This document shows, piece after piece, positions 38,901 through 51,300 of a stretch of 64,000 bases of DNA. Origin of the DNA: Scortum barcoo (lineage: Eukaryota > Chordata > Actinopteri > Centrarchiformes > Terapontidae); the NCBI GenBank assembly GCA_023238725.1, contig CM041550.1, positions 4,411,044-4,475,043 on the forward strand, in the 5' to 3' direction. The position numbers and the translations under genes were made by a program. Position 1 is the first letter of the stretch, and each line of letters starts with the position of its first letter. Below the pieces are notes generated by a model. It saw only the letters and a list, made by a program, of their open reading frames with translations. It was not told the DNA's origin and ran no database searches.

Positions 38901-41900
38901 TTCCTGCCACCACCAGGCATGGTGGTTTTGAAAATTTGGGATTAATCAAGGCCAATTACTTACAGATGTTTGCAAGGCAAGCGAATAAACATTTGATAAA
39001 AACAAACTACTAAATTTTTATGGTATGAGCGGACCTTTTCTGTGTTTGCTGTGATACTGTACATGAGAGATTCGGATTTCTACTGAGTGTCTACTGAACT
39101 CTTGATGTTTAGACGGTGACAGTTTTCATTTTTCATGTAATGTTTTCAGAAATTCAGCACTGAGAGCATGAGTATTCCTCTTTAGTGCGCTCTTTAGCAC
39201 TTTAAAAGAGAAAGTGTTCATTTCTTTTTAAAAAACTGATGATTATTGAAGTGATCCTTTTCATTACAGCACGTGGACGGACAGACTCACCTGAGCGACA
39301 TCTTCGAAGTCGTCGTGTCTCTTCTGCAGGGCTCGGGCTCTGTGCAGGGATTTCCCCACCCCGGTGTGTTTGCTGAGGAACGCCTCGCCGTGGTTTTCTA
39401 TCCAGTCCATCACCTGGATGAGAGAGAGAGAGAGGACACAGTGATCACCTCGACAACACACACACACACACACAAGCACTCAGGTTTAGAGGTCAACAGC
39501 TGAAGCTTTTGTTTCTTGGTGAAGCTCCTTCTCGCAGTGTGCAGACAGATCAGCGGCACAAAATGATCTCACACCTCATGAATTAAGGATGAAACAGATG
39601 AAACCTTCATGATCCGCGTGGGAAATTTAGGTCACGGCAGCTGAGAAGAACAAGATGCTGTTGTGCCGTCAGACGACTGTGGGCTTCACTTCTTCTTCAT
39701 CGACGTGCCAGGCTGGATGTGCATGCATTGCTTTGTTGTTTATTTGATGCATTGTTGGTAGCTGGTTATTATATTTATAATCCTCATCAGATTGTATTAT
39801 TGATTCTGTGATTCTTATTTCTTTTGTAGTGTTTTCCTGCTGATGTTGACTTATTTTGCATGAACCATTTACCCGTACGTCTGGTTTTTAATAATTTCAA
39901 CTTAAGCAAACTTCAGAAGTGCCATCCAGGCGGATGTAAGGCCAACATCTACTTTTTTTCAGCTCTGTTTTTTGGCCTTTATCGTCTCTTTAGTTGTTAA
40001 ATGCTTCACTATGTTCTCCAGCTGGTCCCTGAATGTGTGTGTCTGCTGTTTGGTGATGAGCAGGCAGCGTGGGAATGAGAAAGTTGCAGGCCAGACAGCT
40101 AAACAATGAGCTGAAACTTGGCCGAGGACTGCAGCAGATTCCGGTGATCACTGTAAGTTCATTACCAGGAGCGACCCCTTTCACATCACTCTGGTGTTAT
40201 AGATACGATAATTATAGCCACTTTAACAAACCAAAAAAAAACTCCTACTGTGTTGTTAACTTGTCTCCCTGCTAAGTGTATGACAAATGCATTTACATAT
40301 CTTAACATATTTCTCCCATTAAATTCTTTTTCTGCTGATGTATCTCGAGCCACGTGCATGTAGACGCTGATAAAATGTGAACACATATTCTGGTGTGATG
40401 CAGACGACCCCGTTCTCACACTGTATTTGAAACCAGCAGACCGAGCTTGAAATTTCAGAATCAAATCCCTCCTGACGATAACTCCTGCTCCAAACATCCA
40501 GTTTGGAAGCGGGAGCGCATTACCGCATCGCTCCGTCTCCGCCGCGGCCGTGTTTTTCAGGGGGCCTTGAAGGAGCAAGCGTGCGTGGACGAGCGGTGTT
40601 GTAACTCATGACGTCAGCGCGGCTCCGTTGGTCCAGCTGGAGCCGCGGAGAGGTCGGCGAAAGGTCAAAACATACACAAACCGGAGCATGCTGACTGCAG
40701 CTGGACCCGTCTTTGTTTCAACGTGTAGCTAAAACTGCCCAATAAAACTACACACCTAATATGTTCTCTTTCAGGCTTTACTCCTGCATCTCCCTCTCTT
40801 CCTCTCTGGGGTCACATATATCCTGTAGCGTTACAACTCTGGTTGGAATAGCCCCGTTTTCGGTGATTTATGGACTATTTGGTACGGGCCTACTCTCTCG
40901 CTCACTGCTCGTCTCACTTTCTGAGCTTGTCTCTCGCCCTCTGTGTGTCTGTGTGTGTCTCCGTGCCTCTCTCTCTGGGGTCTCGTAGAAACTGATGCAT
41001 GACGAGTACAGTTGGCAAAGCTCTGTTTTCAATGAATTTATAACTTACTAATATGATCTCTTCTTCACTCGCTATTTCCCCCCTCTCTTTCTTTGTCTCT
41101 GTGCCTCTCTTAAACACTCTCTCACACGCTCCCTTGGGTCACATAGAAATGTTTGCATGCCGTCCATACCCAGAGCGTTCATCTTTGAATGTAGTCCACC
41201 TGATGCCCCCAATTCTCTCTCCCCAGGACCGTTCATTTATATATACAGTTCAGTGTGCTTCTGTTACTGTGTGTGTGAGTGTCCCCCAGAAAAAAAAAAG
41301 TCAACAACTAAACTTGAGAGAGGAAGAGAGAGAGAGAGAGCTATTTCGGGCGTCCCTGGTTCAAAAGTAGAATTTCCATTAATTTTTCCGTAGACGATGT
41401 TAACGTGACTCACAGTTGGAGCTCTCTCTGCAGCCTGGATCGGCATGAAATTCTCCTGGTTAAATAACCGGCACAAAAGATTAACAACTGCATGAGAAAA
41501 TAGCCAGAAGATAATAGCTGGTTCTTTCATATAAAAAATAAAAAAAGGTACAAGCCTGTGCAACATAAAAACTTTGGGAGAGAACTTAACTACGGCTCCC
41601 ATAGTGCATTTTAGACAAGAAAAATCTAATCACTGAGCTTATTAATTAAGTCATTTTAAAATCTCCTCACATCTGGGTCAATTTCAGGGGAACTGCGAGT
41701 TATTTACGACTGCAGTGACGAAGTCTTTCTCACCTCTGACCTGCTTCTTTTACACGGCATTGGCAGCTGAGCCTCATGGGTATTTAGACAGTATTTAAAA
41801 TATGTTGAAATAACTGGTGTCCATAAAATGAACCTTTGTGATTGTTACACTATCCACGAGAGAACTGCTACTGCTACATGTGATACTGCTCCTCATCATT

Positions 41901-44900
41901 GCTACTGCTGCTATTGGTAATAACAGAGGTAGTAATAGTAGCAGTAGGAGTGTCTGCAGCAGTATCAAGAGTATTAATCATAATATCACTGGTACTCGTT
42001 ACTACTTCTCCTGTTTGCAGCACTGTGAGAGAATTTGTCTCATGCATCTGTTATTTTCCTTGTCTGCAGGAGGCACAAATCAACGTGTCTGCAGGTCTGA
42101 GAAGTCAAAAAGATCCTGTCTTAGACTGAAAGTGTTCACAAAGAGGACCTGAACTGCAGATGTTAAACTACAGGAGCTTCGCTGCAGCTCGATGACGCTG
42201 TTGTGGCTTAGTTTGAGCTGTTTCTGTTTCCTTTCTGTACTTTATGTTCAAAACAATAAAAAAAAATTAAAATCAGTAATGCCAGTGGTATTTGGTTGTA
42301 CCTTATTCCTGCTGAATTACTGTCAGACCCACAATCACATTAGAGAAAGTAAAATAGTACACGAGGCCTCCCCCTCACCCGCTGATTACATCCGCTCTGC
42401 TGGATGTCATCCTCCATAAAATATAGCTGTGATATTAAATTCTGAGCTCCCCAATATCTTCTAAAATCTCCAGGAAACTGGGCTGACACCTCTCCAAAAC
42501 CACACAGTCTGCTCATCTATGAAATACGAGTGGCGGTGCAGAGCGGAGCAGAGAGAGATCGGCTCTGAGCGCTTTATCTCAGGAATTTTCACATTACGCA
42601 ACACGCTGAGGCGGCAGAGATGAATGGACGAACGTGGTGACTCTCATCGGTTCTGTTGAGCAAAGTTCATCACGCACACACATCGTGGCCGTCTGCTCAC
42701 TTGATTACACACTTACATGCGAGATTATATGCTCCACTGTGGTTTGACAAAATATCTGACCCTGTGGGTGAGTAATACTCTTATAAACCCCTTTCAGTAA
42801 ACTCAGAGCTGCAATAAAAAGTTAGGATGTTGTTTTCCTCAGGTCCTAATAAAAGCTGGAGAAAAAGTTTACATCCAACAGCAACAATACATTCTCACTC
42901 CTCCACTGTGTGTTTTGGACTTCTCTCTCTCTCACAAACACACTCCTGATGTTTTCATTTCACTTGCTTGCTTGTTGTGCATGCATATTTGTGTGTGTAC
43001 CTGCTGGACGTCTTGCTGAAACACACACAGCTGCAGTCTCTGGTGCAGTCGGACCTTTCGATGCTGCCAAATGTTCTCCAGACGCCGCTGATGGTGGAGA
43101 ACTTCGTGAACCACGTCCAGGATGCAGTGGACCTGCGAAGAGACACAAATGTTAACTAGACTGTGACATTTTTGTTTAATATAATATACTTAAAGGCAAC
43201 AAAGCCACAAAGGAACACAGAGGCACTGACCGCTTTGGAGTAATTGGCAGTGGCTGTCAGCGAATCAGAGTTGCCGGGACTCAGAGGCCTCTGGAGGACG
43301 TCCAATAGGGCTTTACCGTCCTGACTCACCTGGAAACACGGACAGGTCACAGAGAGGTCAGAAAGATTGCACAGACAGAAATGATGGAGAATAAGCAGAT
43401 GGGTGAAAAGATTAAAACTGATTTTTTATAAATAAATTAAAATCAGAAAGAAAAGAAAAGCTTTCGAGTTAATGCATTTTTAGCTTCTTCTCTCCTCCCT
43501 TTGTTCGCTCTCCTCTCCAAAAACAAATATATACTTTCTAAATCAGCATTTTACTTCTAACTGCTAATTGATAAATTATACATGGAGACACACCGCCGAA
43601 ACCTCTAATTGAAACATTAACTGCGTCACACACGAGCAGTGACTCACTTCTGCGAGAAACGATCCCAACAGTGTGTCTTTCTGTCTTATGTAAGCACACC
43701 GGAGTCCCATGTTAGTAAAAGGTGCCACACAAACAAATTTGCACTGGCTTGCCTGTGGCGTTTTTGTCACAGAAAATCATTTAAAACAAAAGTATATATT
43801 TTTTAAAGATCCTGTTAGGGAGATAGTTACTTCACTTGTTACGGGCTGTTTCACACATTCTGCCGCTCCGCGTGTATGTAAATTTTATGACATGTATGTC
43901 GTACAACTAATCAGCTAATTGCTTCAGCAGTGGTGCTTTAATTTGAGGAGGAACCGTTCCAGAAATTTTACTGGCCCCTGAGCTGGAACACTGCAGGACT
44001 GGCACAAACATGAGAAAACATTAAGAAGATTTACATAATGAGATGCACGAGGGAAACAAGATAAAAAGTGTTAGCGGTTAGCTGTGAAGATGATTCAAAA
44101 CCGAGGACCAGCTCACAATACTGCCTCGATCAGGAGGTAAAACACCAAACTGCACGAGGGAGTTTGTTCTTTGGAAGCAGTAATGAAATAAACGCTCTGC
44201 AGAGATTACACACACACACACACACACACACAGGAACATCTGCATGTTCATCTTTTCTGCTTTTAATCATTAAAAGATGTTTGCAGTCACATTATTTAAA
44301 CAAACAGAGATCACCGTGTTGTAACTCGCCTTAAACTGAACATGAAGATCTTCTGCTTACAGTATTTATTTTGTGCCATATCGCTGTTGGGAACCTCAAA
44401 GGAACTCTGTCAGCTCTGTAACACATATTCGCCTCATTAAATAAATGCATCAAGTCAACAGTACAAGATAAAAAAAAACCTCGCCTCTGCTAGTCTCCGA
44501 GCAGGAAACAATACTGTCAGAGCCGCCTCAGCCTGAGCCTCTGCTCAGACTTTATATGCGTCTATATATGGACTTATCTTCTGGCAGATAAGCATAAATT
44601 GAGGTAACACTGCAACAGCCTGACTAAAGATAAAAGGGGCTGCAGCGACAAGCAGAGAGGAGCGGGAGTGTTCCCAGACTAAATCTGCTTTTCAGACAGG
44701 AGATCTGCAGGACAGGAGCTGCGCGGCAGCAGCTGACCAACACTGCCTGTCGGAGCTGCCAAAGAGCAGCACGGACAGCACCCAAAGGAGACACTGGAGT
44801 CCACATCTCCCCCTGACGAACCGTTTCCAACATCCATTTTTAAAATCACTACCATTCCCTCACAACTTAAACTCTACATTACATCATTTTCTAACTAAGT

Positions 44901-47255
44901 GAAGAGTTTTCAGGACTTCCAGTACATTTTTCGATAATTTCCAGCTCTCTGAAAGCTCAAATGATTCGTATTCCAGTGTTATAAACATTAACTGTATGAT
45001 AATTGGCTTTCTTAACCACCGCTGTCCCAACAATACAAACTGTTGCCCTCCTACAACACACACGCAAACACACACAAAGGGAAGCACACATTTATAGCAG
45101 CAATGCGGAGAAAGCGATGATTTGTAAGTAAAACAGAGGAAACAGAGGAAACAGAGGAAACTGCTGCCCGTAACTGACAGAGACGAATGTGAGCAGTAAA
45201 CTGAAACTTCATAACTTCAATTTAAAAACCAAGAGGTGACAACACAGAAGCAAACATGTCAGATTGAACTTTATTTAGACAACAATGCTGGCTCAGGCCA
45301 TTGTGGCTGCAGTGATTTACCAGTAGACTTCAGTTACTCGGTTATCATCAGTGCGGTCGGGTTACCTCGGTGTACGCCTGAGTGACCTGCTCGTACAGGC
45401 TCTGGTGCCGGTGGATGGCGATTTCCAGCTCCTGCATCTCGGACGGCAACCCTCCCTCGCTGCAGATTTTACACCAGGCCTCCACCTCCGACAGGAACTG
45501 AGGAGGCGGCACAGACGCACACAGAGAGTCGTGCACAATTAGCGAAAGAAAAGACAGTGAAGACGTAAATAAATACTGCACAATGTAAGAGCAGATGAAG
45601 AGTTCATTGTTATCTGTTTTCACCTTTTGACATGATCTGTCTTTTGGCCTTTTTTTTAATAGTTTTGGATGACAGTGATGCTTGTAAGATATTTCAACAA
45701 CTACTGGCGAGCTTGTTGTGACATTTGCTGCAGATATTCATCATCCAAATGAATTTTAATCATTGTAATCTGTGTGGGTAAGTTACTGGGACATTTTTCC
45801 ACTTTGTGTGAATCATGTGTGCATCAGTCTTCTTTCCTCAACATCTCTTCTCTCTAAAATACAACATATGTACACATAATATGCACAGTATGCTGTGTGG
45901 TGGGATAAATTAATGAACACAGTGAACCTTGGTGTTGTTGCTTTGAGATAATTTACTATCAGGGTTACTGTGGCTGCAGGAATGAAGACAGCCTTCACTC
46001 TCTCTCTGCCCTCTCTCTCTAAATTGCTCTCATTTTCACACTCTTCTATCGGTTGTCTTGCCAGTTTTGTCCCGCTCATCTCTCTTTCCGCATCTTGCCT
46101 TTCATCCTGACATTTCTCTGTTTGTCTGTTTTTCATTAGGTTTCTCTCTCAGTCTCAGCCAACCCCCCCTCTCTACCCCGACCAGCCTCCCTCTCCCTCT
46201 TTCAGTCTTTCATCTCCGGCTCTCTCAAATGTACACTTGTAGCTAATGTCAAGAGCCCAGCAGGAATCAAACAAGTCCCATCTGTTGCCATGTCAACCTT
46301 CCAAGAATCAGCAGTAGAGCGGTTTGATCTATTAAATATAATCAGACGCTAAAAAATGTCCCATTTACGTTTTACATTCTGGACGTGTGTCTGCTGCAGA
46401 GGGACTCTCAGGCGAGATGGTTAACAGACCAGCGCACGGTAAGTGGAGTGAAGGGGAAGTCCTTACATCAGGTTAGGAGGAGGAGGAGGAGACGCAAACA
46501 TGGCCGATGTGCACGCTCTGTGCAGATTTATTCTCTGCTTGAAGAAGTTTACGTGACATGAAATCTTTCCTCTTGTGATCTCACCTGTTCGGCCTTCTGG
46601 TGAAAGACGGACGACATGGCGAGGATGGTGGAGCGCTCGTCGAGGGCGGCAGCAAAACTTTTCCAGTCCTGATCCAGCTGCCCTGAGATCTGTTTTATCT
46701 GTGCGGAGGCGTAGTGATTGGCCTCCACCAGGCGGCTCGCTACGGACATGATTCTGTTGATATTTACATAGGCATTCTGGGAAGGAAAGAAAACACGAAC
46801 GAATACTGTTGGTTATACTGTCATTAATACATCTATATATAAAGTTGTTAATAATTTGATTAAAATATTTTATTAAAAATCTGTATAAATAACACTTTTG
46901 TATTTCTGTGAAACAATTTTAAGCTATTTCTAATGTGAGAGATGAAGAAATGAATGTTTATTCTGTTTTATTCTGGGTGTTTTCTCTGCTGTGGAGCAGT
47001 TTTTGCTAAATTTGAATGATTTCTTCTCAGTGACTTATGAAAAAAGCTGCACAATAGACAAAGATAACCTAACTGCATTACTATTTCTGAATAAAAAGCT
47101 TAACCATCACAGAGCCTGACTTTATGATTTACCATGGAGTTCATGGCGAAGTGGTTGTGTTGCGTCTGCAGCTCCACGGCGTGTTGGTAAGCTCGGCCGA
47201 TCTCCGTGTGGCTCTGCAGGAACAGCTCCTTGTTGTGGCTGATCCAGTCAAACAT

Positions 47256-47298
<43 letters not shown>

Positions 47299-48306
47299 CG
47301 TATTATGCTAACACAGAAAACTGTGTCACACGTTGATTGATTCTGTGCATCGCTGCGCTGCGAGGTCAGAAAACTCAGCTTGGAGCTGAAGGCTGCTTTG
47401 GGGAACGAACAGAAACCATCTGCCACGACAGCACATGTTAAAGAGCTTTTGATCAATTTTTATAAAGAAGTAGGAGGAGGTCAGTTTGACGGATCTTAAC
47501 TCACTGGTTCTCTGGTGGAAATTTCTGGAAAAACTAGTGAGTAGACTTTAAGTTTGTTTCCAAGATCAAATAAAACACACAAGAATTTCCTCAGTGAGTG
47601 AAGATGAAAAGATTGATTGAAGACTAATTAATCCAAGTCATTACCAGGCACTCTTAATGTTAGCTGGAGACTCCTAAAATATATTTAGTTCTGTTTTAAG
47701 CCTTTGCATGACGTTTGAAGTTCATAACATGCTTCACACGTGTGATGAGAAAAAGTTTCTTCAAGCAGCTGCTGTGACTAATCTCGTTTCTAAAATAAAG
47801 CTGGTGAGTAAAATGTGACCACAACTGAGAGAAACTGCGGCCAAAATGATATAAACATGCCCCAGGCAGTAAAAAAAAACACAAAGGAATTTTCCTTTAA
47901 AAAAATGAATGTCATCTTCATCTTCACCAGCTGATCAGTGTAAAAACCTGAGAAGCCGGGACAACCTTCTCTCGTCTGAATCAATCTTCGAAGACAGATG
48001 GAGGCCGGTTATCGCTCCGTGCAGTTACCATGGTTACCGCATCATCTACAGTCATTTCTCCTCGCAGCGTTTTCCACAGAGCGAACACCTCGTCAGGTCT
48101 GACTGCTTCCCCCGGCTCGACTGAGTGTTTCCCACAGTGTAAACTCATCCACACACCCCCACAGTGTCTCGGCATGATGTGGACAAAACCCTTTTTTCTT
48201 TTTTTTTTCTCTCTCTCTCTGTTTGCTTTACAGTAAATATTTACTTTACTGCTCCCGCATGTGGATTTCTGTGTGGAACAACACACCAAGCCAGTTGACG
48301 CCTGTC

Positions 48307-48357
<51 letters not shown>

Positions 48358-51300
48358 CAGAGAGTACAAGCTGCACTCCCATCAACACCAATGGCTACTA
48401 CCAAACACATGTACTTAACATGGTCCGGCCATCTTGGATAAATGGACACCACCACGGCCATCATGCAGCACCATTGGCATTATAACTGCTTTTTCACATC
48501 CATTCATCTTTAAACTGTAAACTTTGTCACCAGAATATGCTGGTATATATACGATGTGCAGATGTCAGCAACTCCAGACACCAGCTATTGTGGTGTTTAC
48601 AAAATAAAAGCATTTCAAAGGTTGTAATTTCCTGAGCTCCTTAAATACTAACCTCTTTACATCTGAGAGCGTTTCTTCCTTTTTTATCCTTCTATATATA
48701 GTGGTATACGTAATAGTATAGTGTAGTTTTGCACGTCATCTTGACATGCTGGTATGATAATGATGAATGGCTTCCAAACATTCAGTCACAACCGCAGCTA
48801 ATCATTTAGCCGGTCTGACTGAAGCAATGCTGGCTGATTTTCCACTGCATTAAATGCTAACAGTGTTTTTCTGTTCGGATAAACAGAACGGGCTGATTTA
48901 TTTAGGTCGCCGAGGAGTTTCCGGAAAGATTTATGGTGGCACAGATGTGAAAAGTCACTGCGGACAGACGGTCAAACTCTAAAGGAGGTAAAGATGAACA
49001 TACAGAGGAGTGAAGAGGAAATACTGGACGTGCCTCGATGCTGTGATTTAAAACTAACAGTCTTATTCCTAAAGGTCCATAATGCTCTTGACCGTTTTTA
49101 ACCTCACACATATTTTTAGATTCGCCCTCCTCGTGACGGCGTGATGACTCAGTAAACAGACTGGCTGATCCATCAACAACAAAGCACCAAATATTTAGAA
49201 CAGCTTTCAATGATCAAGACAGTTGCTGCTCGTGAAATTAACCCTTTCTCTGTGCATCTCATCCTTCACAATAAAAGCCTCCTGTGTGTCAGAATAAAGC
49301 ATAAAGACGTAAAACAAGAAAGTGTTTTGTGTTTAAATCTATACATCTATAAATCACAAAAAGAGTTATTTTCTTATCAAATACATCATGTAGTTTATTA
49401 CACTAATTATTTCTTCTCATTTAGCGACATTGGGCTCAGGTGTGTCTCACCTTCTCAGCGTCCTGTTCGAAGAGGCGGAGCTGGAAGCACTGGTCCAGCT
49501 TCAGCTTCCGGACGTGCCACATCTGATGGAGGTGCTGCCTCGTGGAGTGGAGCTTATCCAGCAGACTGGCCACCTGGTGAAAAGTGAGAATTAAAAATAG
49601 TGAGATGATGGTTTCTTCCAATGTCTTATCCATCTGCAGTTGAGGTTTGATAGTTTTCTTTAAAAAATGAGCTGACTTCACTGTTGGACAGTTTAATGGT
49701 CTAATGGTCCCTAAAAACAACATCCAATGCATATTTTATCATCCAGTTTGATATTTCCAGCATCTGGCAGAAGCGCATCACGGCAATTCTTTGCTCCAGT
49801 TGAAACGCTTTCATCACATGCAGGTGCAGTTTTGCATCAGTTCACATCACCTGGAGTGAATTTGCATGTTTGCGGACATATGTGTCTTTCCGTTGGTTTG
49901 ATTTGCATTCAGACCACCTCAAAATGTAGTTTTCCTCATCTGACTGTACGATAACAGTTTATATTTTCTTAAAAAAAACACAATGACAGGCTCACAGCTA
50001 CTTTATATATTTCATCATGTGACATGATGTCATGTCTATCCTTTTTAATCCCAGACAGCGTGTTTGAACTCTGCCTCTACCTATAACATGTCAATCACTC
50101 ACCTGTAGACATGCCTTAATTGCACTATCTTTATTTTTATATTCTAGGTTTCATTTATTTTTCTTTAGTTTTTATTTTAATTTCATTTTCAATATATATA
50201 TTCAAATATATATATTCATATATATTTTCAATCAATAAACAAGATTAAAAATAACATATAAGTGTTTAAAAAGTCTCTTTAGATGTCTCTTTAGGCCTCA
50301 TATTAAATATTAATATAAACGTATTTTCTCTTTGTAATGTAAACTTTGTGCTTTATGCAAACAACTTGTGAAATAAAACCCACTGTGTTCTTTCACATTT
50401 TTTCCTGTGGAGTCCTTCAGCTAACGAGCTGAAATGCGCGTTACTTCTTGTTAGTCCTAATGAGGGACACTAACGAGCGATGGGCCTCGGCTTGGCGAGG
50501 ACAGAAATGAGAGCCTGTAGTTAGTCATGCGTTACGGTATCGTGTGCTTTTAGTATTCGCAGGTTGTAATGATGGGAGATGAGGAACACTGTTAGGAGCA
50601 TCACTTAGTGAAACGATCGAGATTCATCTTTATAACTGGTGAAAATGACTTGAAAAATAATAAAATGACCGTTGATGACCTGTGTCGTGTTGGTTCTGCT
50701 CTTGCTGCATTTGGTATTTACTGCCAGATTTCCGAGCAAGAGTACATCTCAGTGTTTCTTGTTAATATTCCAGCAGACAAATGCGGTCTGTGTGTATGAA
50801 AATGTAGGTGTGAGTGTAAACAGTCAGTTCCCGCAGCATATCTGACGACGGACCTGAAAGCATCTGCAAATAACAAAGTTCAGTGCAGACAACGAGTGTC
50901 GACTACAAATTTCTTCTTAATTCCACATTCTTCGGCACATGAGGATAACACCTGCGATTCCACATTTCCTACAGGTTGTTTATGTCATGTGGACTGATTT
51001 GTGTATGTGCAGACAGCAAATAAATAAATAATTTCATGTTTAACAAAAACTAAGCTTTTAATCATATTTTTGTTGATTCTGTTCCTTCTTTTCCAGGTTC
51101 TTTTCCTTTTCTGTGCTGTACATAAAAGGTGATTTTGATGTGGCGTCTACTCCGCCGGCTTCATTCCCAAATGAAGTGAACGTCCCTGGAGCGGGTGACT
51201 TACCTTCGGCACCAGGCTCTGGAAGTCAGCAGAGCCCGAGATGCAGTTCCTCCCTGAAAAACCATCACTGGATCGGATACACTGCAGCAACCTCTGGCCT

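Larger units (their letters stand above)
35258..39290. other. Intron 13/14 (4 kb)
   Basis: Contains CAT-rich low-complexity DNA near 35500-35660, a (CA)n array at 35868-35919, a degenerate AGCAACCAC-type minisatellite at 36735-37045 and an unexplained coding-like minus-strand segment at 38686-38955. Confidence 0.6.
47256..49450. other. Intron 7/8 (2.2 kb)
   Basis: A (CA)n array abuts exon 8 and a long (TG)n array lies at 48311-48356. No exon was recognised in between. Confidence 0.6.

Noticed and set aside
40186..40578. 130-codon minus-strand frame next to the CpG-dense segment
   Set aside because: No family resemblance, and it crosses from A+T-rich to CpG-rich DNA; better explained by the low stop frequency of GC-rich sequence.
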